Part shown: piece by piece, positions 14,625-23,739 of the stretch
Numbering within the stretch: position 1 is the first letter of the stretch
How the letters are laid out: each line of letters starts with the position of its first letter
NCBI GenBank assembly: GCA_020848905.1
Contig: JADLHG010000016.1
Coordinates: 1-64,000, forward strand
Length of the DNA stretch: 64,000 bases
DNA from: Deltaproteobacteria bacterium
GTDB lineage: Bacteria; Myxococcota_A; Polyangia; GCA-2747355; JADLHG01
Direction: 5' to 3'
Position numbers and translations under genes: made by a program
The notes under the pieces: generated by a model
Seen by the model: only the letters and a program-made list of their open reading frames with translations
The model's database searches: none
What the model was told of the DNA's origin: nothing

Positions 14625-17273
14625 TCAGGCCAGGGCCAGCGACTCGTCGAACGGCTCGAGCTCGTAGACCAGCCGCAGCGCCTCGATCGGCGAGGCCTGC
14701 CCCTTCACCGCGACCACCGGCCCGGGCTCGGTGGTCAGCCCCTCCCCGAGCCCCTTGGCCAGCTCCGCGCTCAGGAGGATCTCGCCGCCGGAGGCCACCT
14801 CCTGGAGCGCCTGGGCCACCTGCGCGGCTTCGCCGACGACCGTGTGGACCATCCGCCGCTCGCCGCCCACGTTGAGGACCAGCACCTCGCCCACGTGGAG
14901 TCCGATGCCGGCCTCGAAGGTGGGTCGCCCGGTGCGCTGCCGTTCGCGACTCACGGCGTCCAGCCGACGGTGGAGCTCGATCGCGGCGCGCACGGCGGGC
15001 AGGCAGGTGTCGCCCCGCGGGACGAAGTAGACCAGCGCTCCGTCGCCCACGACGACGTCGATGATCCCTCCGTGGTGGAAGACGGCGTCTCCCACCGTGC
15101 GGATGTAGTCCGTGAGGAGCTCCACGACCCCGGTCGGCGGGAGCTCCTTGATGAGGCTGCGAAAGCCACGGATGTTGACCGAGAGGAGGACGGCGCGGCA
15201 CGTCTGGCCGTCGGGGCGGAGCGGGGCGCGCTGCCGGAGGATGCGGTCCACCACGTCGCGCGAGACGTAGCGGCTGAAGCACTCGATGATCTGCTCGCGC
15301 TCCGTCACGTCGTCGAGGATGAAGAGCATCCCGAGCGGGTGTCCGTCCACATCGACGATCGCGTCGCCCCGCACGTAGACCGCGCGCTCGGGTCCGGAAG
15401 CGAAGCGCATGCGCAGCTTGCGGAGGCCGACCTGCCCGTGCATCCGGGCCTGCTCGAGGAATTCCTCCTGGGGCACGCCCTCGACGAAGGTCAGGACCTC
15501 CTCGATCGGGCGGTCCAGGATCTGGCTGCCCGGGACTCCGCTGATGCGCTCCATGGCACGGTTGAAGAGCAGCACCTTCCTCGTCGAGCGATCGACGAGG
15601 ACCAGGCCCGACGAGATGCTGTCGATGACGTGCGCCTTGAGCTGCGTCGCCTGGGCGAGCTGGCTGGTCGCATCGCGCACCTGATCGGCCAGCGTGGCGC
15701 GGAGCTGCTGGAGCTCCTCGTTGCGCTGGGCCAGCGCCTCGTTCAGCTTCATCAGGCGACCGTGGACGCTCGAGACGTAGTACTCGACCATCTTGAGGAG
15801 GAAGGGGAGGATGCGCTGATCCACCTGATCCTCGAGCGCCGCGTAGCGCTCGAGGTCCTTGCCGGCCGCCTCCTGAAAGACGGGACGGCAGACGGCGAAG
15901 CCGGTCCACAACGCCCCCACGAGCTCCGTGAGGCTGAACTGCTGCTCGGCGCGCTCGTCGGCGATGAGCCGGAGCCCCGCCGGGAGGCTGGGCGACGCGT
16001 CGTCCGCGAGGAAGTCGATCGCCGTGCCGAGGAGGAGCTCGACCGCCTTGCCGAGCAGCGCGCTGTCCATCTTGCGATAGCGAGGAAAGGCCTGCTTCAG
16101 GGAGGCGACCATGCGGTCGGCGAGGCCGGCGCGTCGCTCGACGGCCAGGCGTCGCAGCTCCGCGAGGTCGGGCGAGGTGTTGGGGACGGCGATCGTCCAC
16201 CCGATGGAGAAGGCCTGAGGGTCCTTCTCCGCCTCCGCCGCTCCCGAGGGGTGCGCACGGAGCTCCGGTCCGCCCGGGGCTGCCGGGAGGTCGAGCGCGT
16301 GAAGCGACACCCCTGCGGCCTGGGCCACGCGATAGACCTCCTCCATGAACTCCGCCATCGACTGGAAGCGGTCGTTCGGGTCCTTGCTCAGGGCCTTGAG
16401 GAGCAGGAGCTCCGCCGCCGCCGTGATGTCCACGGGGGGCGTGAGGGTGCGCGGCAGGGGGACGGGCTTCTTTCGCTGGGCGTCGATGACCTCGAGCGGA
16501 TTGTTCCCCTCGAAGGGCGGGTGCCCGACGAGCAGCTCGTAGAGCAGGGCCCCCATGCTGTAGATGTCCGAGCGCGGGTCGAGCGGCTTGAACATCGCCT
16601 GTTCGGGGGACATGTACCAGGGCGTGCCGAAGGCCATCCCCGCCGTGCTGAGGGTCATGAACTCCTCGGCGGTGTGCGGCTCGTAGGCCTTCACCAGGCC
16701 GAAGTCGAGCACCTTCACCCGCCCGTCGGGGAGCAGGCGGACGTTGCTCGGCTTGAGGTCCCGGTGGATGAGCCCGTGGCCGTGGGTCGCCGAGAGCGCG
16801 GAGGTCAGCTGCACGGCGATCTGGCAGACCGTGGCGAGCGGCATGCGTCCGTGCTCTCGCACGTACTGCCCGAGGCTCTGGCCGTCGAGGAACTCCATCA
16901 CCAGGTAGCAGCCGGCGACCTCGTCGTCGCCGTAGTCGAGGATCTCCACCACGTTGGGGTGCAGGATGCGCGAGGTGGCCTGCACCTCCCGGAAGAGGCG
17001 CATGCGCATCTTGGGGTCTGAGTGCAGCTCGCGGTGCAGCACCTTCACGGCGCAGCGGCGTCCGATACGGAGGTTCTCCGCCTCGTAGACCACGCCCATC
17101 CCGCCCTTGCCTGCCACGCCCGCGAGGCGATAGCGGTAGTCGAGGATGTGACCGGTCAGCTCACCGGGGCGCCCCCCGGCGGTGAGGTGCCCTTCGACGA
17201 GCGGCAGGCCGTGGACGGCGCAGAAGCGTTCCGTCGAGACGAAGGGGCGAGCGCAAATGGGGCACCAGCGCAT
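14625..17273 (-). CDS. Ser/Thr protein kinase with PAS and degenerate class III cyclase domain
   Basis: A predicted cytoplasmic signalling protein of 882 residues, counted from the ATG at 17273 (a GTG at 17291 is the alternative start). Residues 4-21 hold a CPIC...C...H motif like a small zinc ribbon. A Hanks kinase follows: G-loop GKGGMGVVYE near 55-64, Lys77 in AVKVL, HRDLKPSN with Asp172, DFG at 190-192, and YMSPEQ. Residues about 330-520 are helical and unrecognised. A PAS-like domain lies near 545-650, then a cyclase-homology domain to the end. In the cyclase the first metal aspartate is replaced (NIRGF, Asn700) while the second is kept (VVGDGAL, Asp744). The late Asn/Arg pair is replaced by Gln/Ala (GEAAQVAQAL). 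The cyclase is probably inactive. Confidence 0.88.
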   Translation of the reverse strand: MRWCPICARPFVSTERFCAVHGLPLVEGHLTAGGRPGELTGHILDYRYRLAGVAGKGGMGVVYEAENLRIGRRCAVKVLHRELHSDPKMRMRLFREVQATSRILHPNVVEILDYGDDEVAGCYLVMEFLDGQSLGQYVREHGRMPLATVCQIAVQLTSALSATHGHGLIHRDLKPSNVRLLPDGRVKVLDFGLVKAYEPHTAEEFMTLSTAGMAFGTPWYMSPEQAMFKPLDPRSDIYSMGALLYELLVGHPPFEGNNPLEVIDAQRKKPVPLPRTLTPPVDITAAAELLLLKALSKDPNDRFQSMAEFMEEVYRVAQAAGVSLHALDLPAAPGGPELRAHPSGAAEAEKDPQAFSIGWTIAVPNTSPDLAELRRLAVERRAGLADRMVASLKQAFPRYRKMDSALLGKAVELLLGTAIDFLADDASPSLPAGLRLIADERAEQQFSLTELVGALWTGFAVCRPVFQEAAGKDLERYAALEDQVDQRILPFLLKMVEYYVSSVHGRLMKLNEALAQRNEELQQLRATLADQVRDATSQLAQATQLKAHVIDSISSGLVLVDRSTRKVLLFNRAMERISGVPGSQILDRPIEEVLTFVEGVPQEEFLEQARMHGQVGLRKLRMRFASGPERAVYVRGDAIVDVDGHPLGMLFILDDVTEREQIIECFSRYVSRDVVDRILRQRAPLRPDGQTCRAVLLSVNIRGFRSLIKELPPTGVVELLTDYIRTVGDAVFHHGGIIDVVVGDGALVYFVPRGDTCLPAVRAAIELHRRLDAVSRERQRTGRPTFEAGIGLHVGEVLVLNVGGERRMVHTVVGEAAQVAQALQEVASGGEILLSAELAKGLGEGLTTEPGPVVAVKGQASPIEALRLVYELEPFDESLALA

Positions 17274-17334
17274 GGGAGCTGATCGTTGCACGGCGATTTC
17301 GGGGCTGTCAAAGGGAGGTTCGGCCGATCGCCGA

Positions 17335-17931
17335 TTAGGCGGCTCGCTGGATGAGCTCCTGCTTGGCCCAGTAATCCATGCGGTAGAAGCGTCGCAGCTC
17401 TGTGAGCATGGCGGGGAGTTGCTGCCGACGGACGAAGCGTCGGTCGAGGCGACGCGTGTAGCGGCGCGCGAGGGTGTTGGCCTGCTGGTACCGCTCCTCC
17501 TCGTCGGGAGAGAGACCGTCGACGAGTCGGTAGGCCGAGAAGAGACGGTGGTGCACCTGCTCCATGGGCAGGCTCGGGCAGCGCTGCGCCAGCATGAGGC
17601 TGGCCACGTACTTGTCGACCTCGGCTTGAAGCTCGAGCTCGAGAATCGTGATCGGGCGTTCCTCGCGGACGCGGTGCATGACGCAGAGGAAGTGACTCAC
17701 CCCTTCCACGGCGAGGCAGAACTCCTGCAGGTTTCCAGCGGCGAGCAGCGGGTCGAAAAGGCGCCGGACAACTTCCGGGTCGAGCGCGAGTCCGAGAAAG
17801 AGATCCTCCTCCTGGACGATGATGAGCTCCTCGCGCTTGTTCCCCTCCGCCGGGACGAGGAAGCCCGTGATCTTCGGCGCCGGGTCGAGGCGGTAGAGGT
17901 CTTCGAGACTCTCCTGCAGCTCGATCAGCAT
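17335..17931 (-). CDS. Conserved-looking protein of unknown function (B)
   Basis: I do not recognise this 198-residue protein. It starts at an ATG (MLIELQESLEDLYRLDPAP) 10 nt after the stop of the upstream gene. It has no signal peptide or membrane span. It looks like a mixed alpha/beta N-terminal half (KITGFLVPAEGNKREELIIVQEEDLFLGLAL) with a helical, charged C-terminal half rich in Arg and aromatic residues. Codon use and GC match its neighbours. The frame remains open upstream to 18174, but that part overlaps the preceding gene and is a shadow. It probably forms an operon with 17942-18541 and, 61 nt downstream, the kinase-cyclase gene. Confidence 0.75.
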   Translation of the reverse strand: MLIELQESLEDLYRLDPAPKITGFLVPAEGNKREELIIVQEEDLFLGLALDPEVVRRLFDPLLAAGNLQEFCLAVEGVSHFLCVMHRVREERPITILELELQAEVDKYVASLMLAQRCPSLPMEQVHHRLFSAYRLVDGLSPDEEERYQQANTLARRYTRRLDRRFVRRQQLPAMLTELRRFYRMDYWAKQELIQRAA

Positions 17932-17941
17932 GCGCCGCGCC

Positions 17942-18541
17942 TCAATTCTTGTCCTCGGGGAGACCGGCCGATCGTCGGACCACGTGCATTCCGGCCTGGT
18001 GCAGGCGGCGTTCGACGGCGCGCTGACCGGTCTGCAGCCACTGCTCGTAGAGCGACCCGACGTCGGTGGCGGTGCCGTCCGTGGACCCCCGTACCTCGGC
18101 CAGCACCTCCACGAACTCGGGGAAATCGGTGGAGAGCTCGCCGTAGACCTGGCAGAGGCGCGGGGCGTCTCCACGGCGGTCGAGGAGCTCGCTCAAGCGG
18201 CGATACGCTGTGCCGCCCAGCGTGGCGTAGTACTCCACGTCGAGCTGGCGACGTCTCAGGCTCTGCCCGAAGAAGCCCGCCACGTAGAGCGCCTGGTCGC
18301 CCACCTGTTTGAGCTGGTGCAGCCGGGGCTCGGTCAGATTGGCCTCACTCTGGGCCATCACGACCCCGAGCGGCCGGTCGAGTGGGGGCGCGGCGTGGGT
18401 CATGTACTCGCAGAGCAGGTCCACGAGGTACGCCGCCGTCGCCTCGTCCGGCGTCAGCTCCTGGCGCTTGATGGCCTCGGCAATGGCCGTCTCGAAGAAG
18501 TCCCGAACCGATGCAGTCGTCAGCAAGCCTCTCGAGGTCAT
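17942..18541 (-). CDS. Conserved-looking helical protein of unknown function (A)
   Basis: An unrecognised 199-residue soluble protein (MTSRGLLTTASVRDFFETAI...). It appears mostly helical, with Leu and acidic residues (ATAAYLVDLLCEYMTH, LHQLKQVGDQALYVAGFFGQ) and no signal peptide, membrane span or metal motif. GGGAGG lies upstream of the ATG. It is the first gene of a minus-strand group with protein B and the kinase-cyclase gene. It is divergent from groES across a 242-bp region. Function cannot be assigned from sequence; operon position suggests a partner of the kinase. Confidence 0.75.
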   Translation of the reverse strand: MTSRGLLTTASVRDFFETAIAEAIKRQELTPDEATAAYLVDLLCEYMTHAAPPLDRPLGVVMAQSEANLTEPRLHQLKQVGDQALYVAGFFGQSLRRRQLDVEYYATLGGTAYRRLSELLDRRGDAPRLCQVYGELSTDFPEFVEVLAEVRGSTDGTATDVGSLYEQWLQTGQRAVERRLHQAGMHVVRRSAGLPEDKN

Positions 18542-18661
18542 TTGGTAAAGAACCTCCCGAATTTATGGTGCCGAGTTCTGCGCCGGAACGCAATTTTCCT
18601 CTCCAAATACAACGACCGGGGCCGGCCCCCCTTTAATTCACTGGTTCGACCTTTTCCCCCC

Positions 18662-18690
18662 TTGACGGACGGCGGCCGCGTGCTTATAGG
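18662..18690 (+). promoter_or_regulatory. groESL promoter, sigma70 type
   Basis: TTGACG at 18662-18667 and TATAGG at 18685-18690 are separated by exactly 17 bp, a good housekeeping promoter. Transcription would start near 18697, at the upstream edge of the CIRCE operator. No sigma32-type promoter was recognised here. Confidence 0.75.
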
Positions 18691-18699
18691 TAGCTGGCG

Positions 18700-18726
18700 T
18701 TAGCACTCAGAGAAGCGGAGTGCTAA
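18700..18726 (+). promoter_or_regulatory. CIRCE operator (HrcA binding site)
   Basis: A perfect TTAGCACTC, 9-bp spacer, GAGTGCTAA inverted repeat lies between the groESL promoter and groES. This is the full consensus CIRCE element bound by the heat-shock repressor HrcA. It overlaps the expected transcription start, so HrcA binding would block initiation, and the repeat would also lie in the 5' end of the mRNA. hrcA itself is not in the window. Confidence 0.96.
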
Positions 18727-18783
18727 CAACGCGTCCAACAACGACGACAAGCAAAAACAAATCAATCTGTTGAGGAGGAGAGC

Positions 18784-19074
18784 ATGAACGTCCGGCCACT
18801 GCACGACCGCCTGTTGGTCAAGCGCCTTGCGGAGGAGGAGAAGACGAAGGGGGGGATCATCATCCCGGACTCGGCCAAGGAGAAGCCGATCGAGGGGCGG
18901 GTGATCGCCGTGGGTCAGGGCAAGATGCTGGAGGACGGGAGCGTTCGGCCTCTCGACGTCAAGAAGGGGGACCGCATCCTCTTCGGCAAGTACTCCGGCA
19001 CCGAGATCAAGATCGAAGGCGACGAGCACCTGATCCTCCGCGAGGAGGAGGTGCTCGGGATCATCGAAGGCTAG
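18784..19074 (+). CDS. groES: Co-chaperonin GroES
   Basis: GroES is the heptameric lid of the GroEL folding chamber. The 96-residue product begins [14 protein letters not shown] and carries the mobile loop ([19 protein letters not shown]). The beta-barrel signature [16 protein letters not shown] and the end [10 protein letters not shown] are also present. A strong AGGAGG-type ribosome site precedes the ATG. Together with groEL it is controlled by the upstream promoter and CIRCE operator. Confidence 0.98.
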   Translation: MNVRPLHDRLLVKRLAEEEKTKGGIIIPDSAKEKPIEGRVIAVGQGKMLEDGSVRPLDVKKGDRILFGKYSGTEIKIEGDEHLILREEEVLGIIEG

Positions 19075-19136
19075 TTTCGCGCAGCTCAACCACACAACTT
19101 GCGGTGCGACTCGGGCCCCCCGAGCGGCCGTGCTGA

Positions 19137-20834
<1,698 letters not shown>

Positions 20835-20865
20835 GCCGGCGGCCGCGAGGCTGACGGACCGAGAG

Positions 20866-20906
20866 GCCGCTCCGGACGCGTGTCCGGGGCGGCTTTTCTC
20901 GTTTTT
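20866..20906 (+). terminator. Rho-independent terminator of groESL
   Basis: GCCGCTCCGGAC (20866-20877) pairs with GTCCGGGGCGGC (20882-20893) around a GCGT loop, a 12-bp stem with one T-G wobble. It is followed by TTTT, CTCG, TTTTT. It lies 32 nt after the groEL stop and separates it from a convergent gene. Confidence 0.9.
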
Positions 20907-20935
20907 GGGGTTGGCGTTCTAGGGGGAGGGCGAGG

Positions 20936-21685
20936 CTACGCCGGGAGGATGGTGACGGCGAGACGCCCGAGCCCCTCTCCGGCTTCCAGCAGCTCCACCT
21001 CGTACCGGGCGGGCTCGAGGTCGAGGAAGCTCGCCGCGCCGTTCTTGAGCTTCACGGACTCGACGAGCTGGCCCTCTCGCTTCAGGGCGGCCCGGCCGTC
21101 GGCCACCGGCACGCCGGAGTGCGAGAGCTCTACCCGCAGCTCGGCGCCCCTGGCCGGCACGGCCTCGAGGTGCACGAGGGCGCGATGCTCGCCGAAGACG
21201 TGCTCGAACTGATGGAGGGTGTCGGTGGTCGCCGTGGCGTCGGGGCCCCGGAGGGCCAGCGCCGCCGCCTGCAGCGCGACGGGAAGATGCGTTCCGCGGA
21301 GAAAGTGCAGGGCTTGCGTGGCTCCCTGCCCCAGGGTGGCGAGGCGGAAAACCATGCGCGCGAGGTAGCCGGGCTGGCTGTCGGGACTCAGGCGGGCGCG
21401 CGACTGCTCGCTGGCCTCATCCGAGAGCGCCTCCGCCTCCGTCTCCGCCAGAGCCTCGGCCAGGATCTCGAGTCGCTCGCGGCTGAAAGGGAATGTGGTG
21501 AGCAGGGCCTCGAAGGTGGTCTTCTCGGCCCCTTCCATCTGCCCCTCCGCGTAGCGCAGCAGCTCTTCGTCCGACGGTTCCCCCGGCGCCGCGAGAGGGA
21601 GGGGTCGCCTCAACGCGATTCGCTTGAGCGCACGGCCGAGTCGGCGGTCCAGGTCGTCGCGCGCTATGGGGTTCGTTCCGCTCAT
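20936..21685 (-). CDS. Putative anti-sigma-type partner of the adjacent ECF sigma factor
   Basis: A 249-residue protein I can place only by context. Its N-terminal third has SDEELLRYAEGQMEG, the helical opening often seen in anti-sigma and zf-HC2-like proteins. However, the zinc-binding His/Cys residues of that family are absent. The middle is Ala-rich and hydrophobic, and no convincing membrane span is seen. The end looks like a small beta domain (ELRVELSHSGVPVADGRA, ARYEVELLEAGEG). It lies 106 nt downstream of the ECF sigma gene on the same strand, the usual place for an anti-sigma. ATG at 21685 was preferred; a GTG at 21691 is possible. Confidence 0.6.
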   Translation of the reverse strand: MSGTNPIARDDLDRRLGRALKRIALRRPLPLAAPGEPSDEELLRYAEGQMEGAEKTTFEALLTTFPFSRERLEILAEALAETEAEALSDEASEQSRARLSPDSQPGYLARMVFRLATLGQGATQALHFLRGTHLPVALQAAALALRGPDATATTDTLHQFEHVFGEHRALVHLEAVPARGAELRVELSHSGVPVADGRAALKREGQLVESVKLKNGAASFLDLEPARYEVELLEAGEGLGRLAVTILPA

Positions 21686-21791
21686 GATCACTACCGTTTG
21701 ATACGCGGCTGTCCGGGCTTCCTTCCTGCGGCCGAGGCCGCAGGTCCCTGCCCGCGCAGGGCGTGGGCACGGCGCTCGCTCGGCTTGGGGC

Positions 21792-22400
21792 CTAGCCTGA
21801 CCCCAGCTCCTGAATGATGCGCTGCAAGTTGGTGCGTACCTTGTTCTTTCGACTGTAGACGGTGTTGACGCTGATGCCGAGGAGCTCGGCGATCTCCTCG
21901 GGCTCCAGCTCTTCCTGGTAGTAGTAGCGCAGGAAGGCCTGCTCGGAGGGGCTGAGCTGCTTCACGGCCTCGTTCAGGACCGCGAGCTGTTCGCGACGCG
22001 CGGTCAGCTCGGCGGGATCGTCCCCCTCCTCGGTCAGGTCGGGGACGCTCGCCGAGGGGTCGTCGAAGGAATACGTCGTGGGACCCCGGCGACGGAGGGC
22101 GTCGTGGGCCGCGTTGGTGGCGATGAGCCCCACCCAGCTCGAGAGGCGGTAGCCGCGGCCCGGGTCAAAGCGCCTGAGCTTGTCGTAGTCGTCTCGCACG
22201 AGCTGCAGGCAGACGGTGTTGACCACGTCTTCCAGGTCCGCCTCGGAGCAGGGGCCCGCGTAGCGCACCAGGACCTTGCGGATGCAGGCCACGATGAGGC
22301 GCGCGTAGCGGCCGTAGAACGCGTTCCAGGCCCCCGGGTGCCCTTGGACCACGGACAGAAGCAGCGTCGTCTCGTCCGGTGGGGGCGGCTTCCCCTTCAT
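21792..22400 (-). CDS. ECF-family RNA polymerase sigma factor
   Basis: This 202-residue protein is a group IV (extracytoplasmic function) sigma factor. Region 2 lies at about residues 25-105 (AWNAFYGRYARLIVACIRKV, LRRFDPGRGYRLSSWVGLIA). Region 4 lies at about 140-198, with a helix-turn-helix (LEPEEIAELLGISVNTVYSR). Regions 1.1 and 3 are absent, as expected. The linker (about 108-130) is acidic. It probably directs RNA polymerase to a small envelope or stress regulon under control of the downstream partner. No obvious self-recognition promoter was found in the 121-bp gap upstream. Confidence 0.92.
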   Translation of the reverse strand: MKGKPPPPDETTLLLSVVQGHPGAWNAFYGRYARLIVACIRKVLVRYAGPCSEADLEDVVNTVCLQLVRDDYDKLRRFDPGRGYRLSSWVGLIATNAAHDALRRRGPTTYSFDDPSASVPDLTEEGDDPAELTARREQLAVLNEAVKQLSPSEQAFLRYYYQEELEPEEIAELLGISVNTVYSRKNKVRTNLQRIIQELGSG

Positions 22401-22521
22401 CGGCGTCAGTGTAGAACGCTTTGCGGGCGGAGCGCGCCTGTTTTCTGCGCGGGGTTAAGCCGCGTCCCTGGTGAAATTGGGCAGAGGGCGAGCGTCCGCC
22501 CGCGGAGTAGAATGCCGGGCG

Positions 22522-23715
22522 ATGCGGATGCCCAGTCCCGGCGTGTGGGTCGTGCGCTTCGCCGTGCCGGTACTTCTCGCGGGGGCGCCCGAGCGCGCGC
22601 TCGGACGCGGGGAGTACGGGGCGGCCGTGGAGGCCGGGCCGGAGCTGGACTCGAATCCGCGCCGGTTGCCGCAGCAGGGGGCGGACTCGGCGCAGAGCGC
22701 GCCGCTCCTGCGCGTGACGGCCAGCGGACGGGCGCAGGTCCCCCTGGGAGATCGATTCCGGCTCGGCGCTCAGCTGAACGGCGGGGGGAAGGTCTTCTTC
22801 ACCGAGGCCGGTCGCCCGGCGGACGAAGCGGTGGCGGGCGGGCAGCTCGAGGTCACCTCGCGCGTGCGCCGCGCGCTGGCCCTCGCGGCCGCGGGGAGCT
22901 ACTACGACGCGTTCCAGCGGCAGTCCGAGCGGGACTTCCGCACGGGGAGCGCCTTCCTGCGCCTGCACCTCAGTCACCCCGCGTCGGCCACGAGCGGGAT
23001 GCTCCAGCTGGGCTACCTCGGGCTACGGTACAAGCCGGTGCCCGACTACAGCTTCCATGGCCTCGTGGGCGGCGTGGCGCTCACGCGCGAGCTCAGCTCG
23101 GGGCGAGAGGACGAGGTGGTGAACTGGCGCCTCGGGGTGTCGTACGCCGCGACGCTGCGCGACTACGACGGCCCGCTCATCGGGGTCCGCGAGCGCTGCG
23201 ATCCGGCGCCGGGGGCGCTGATGCTCTGCAACTACCCGAAGGAGGGGAGCCGCTACGACGTCGGGCAGGTGCTCCGCGCCGAGGTGAGCTATCTCGGCAA
23301 CGCGGCGGCCACGCTCTGGTACAGCGCCGAGCTCAACCATTCGAACAGCTACGGCGAGAGCTTCGTCCGGCAGGTGCTCGGGTTGAAGTTCACCACGCAT
23401 CTGCCCTGGGGGCTCTTCTTCACCGTCAAGGGAGCGCTGCAGTTCAGCCGCTTCCGCGACCCGTACTTGACGAGCCAGGTCGCCACCCAGACCTTCGTCA
23501 GCATCGACGACGAGAACCGATCGAACCTCGTGCTCCACGTGGGGCGCGACCTCTGGGCTCGCTGGTCCGTCGGCCTGCGCTACAACCTCTACGTGAACGA
23601 GTCGGTCTCCTCGGGGAGTCCGGCGGCGGCGGCGACGACGCGCCTTCCGGGCTTTCTGCGCCACACGCTGTTCGTGGGGCTGCGCTTCGAATACGAGAGT
23701 GCGGACGGCTCGTGA
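22522..23715 (+). CDS. Probable outer-membrane beta-barrel protein, unknown substrate
   Basis: The 397-residue product starts with a short basic stretch and a hydrophobic segment (VVRFAVPVLLAGA), consistent with a signal peptide ending near residue 28. The rest alternates polar and aromatic/hydrophobic residues in strand-like segments (RFRLGAQLNGGGKVFF, LGLKFTTHLPWGLFFTVKGAL, WSVGLRYNLYVNES). It ends LFVGLRFEYESADGS. This pattern suggests an outer-membrane barrel. No family is recognised. Two ATGs at 22522 and 22528 are possible starts. It is divergent from the ECF sigma gene and may belong to that regulon, which is only inference. Confidence 0.65.
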   Translation: MRMPSPGVWVVRFAVPVLLAGAPERALGRGEYGAAVEAGPELDSNPRRLPQQGADSAQSAPLLRVTASGRAQVPLGDRFRLGAQLNGGGKVFFTEAGRPADEAVAGGQLEVTSRVRRALALAAAGSYYDAFQRQSERDFRTGSAFLRLHLSHPASATSGMLQLGYLGLRYKPVPDYSFHGLVGGVALTRELSSGREDEVVNWRLGVSYAATLRDYDGPLIGVRERCDPAPGALMLCNYPKEGSRYDVGQVLRAEVSYLGNAAATLWYSAELNHSNSYGESFVRQVLGLKFTTHLPWGLFFTVKGALQFSRFRDPYLTSQVATQTFVSIDDENRSNLVLHVGRDLWARWSVGLRYNLYVNESVSSGSPAAAATTRLPGFLRHTLFVGLRFEYESADGS

Positions 23716-23739
23716 GGCCGGGGCGCGGAAAGGGCGCGG

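Noticed and set aside
18618-18629. Perfect 12-bp palindrome GGGGCCGGCCCC in the groES/gene A region
   Set aside because: Short all-GC palindromes are expected by chance at this base composition; no second copy or link to a promoter was seen.
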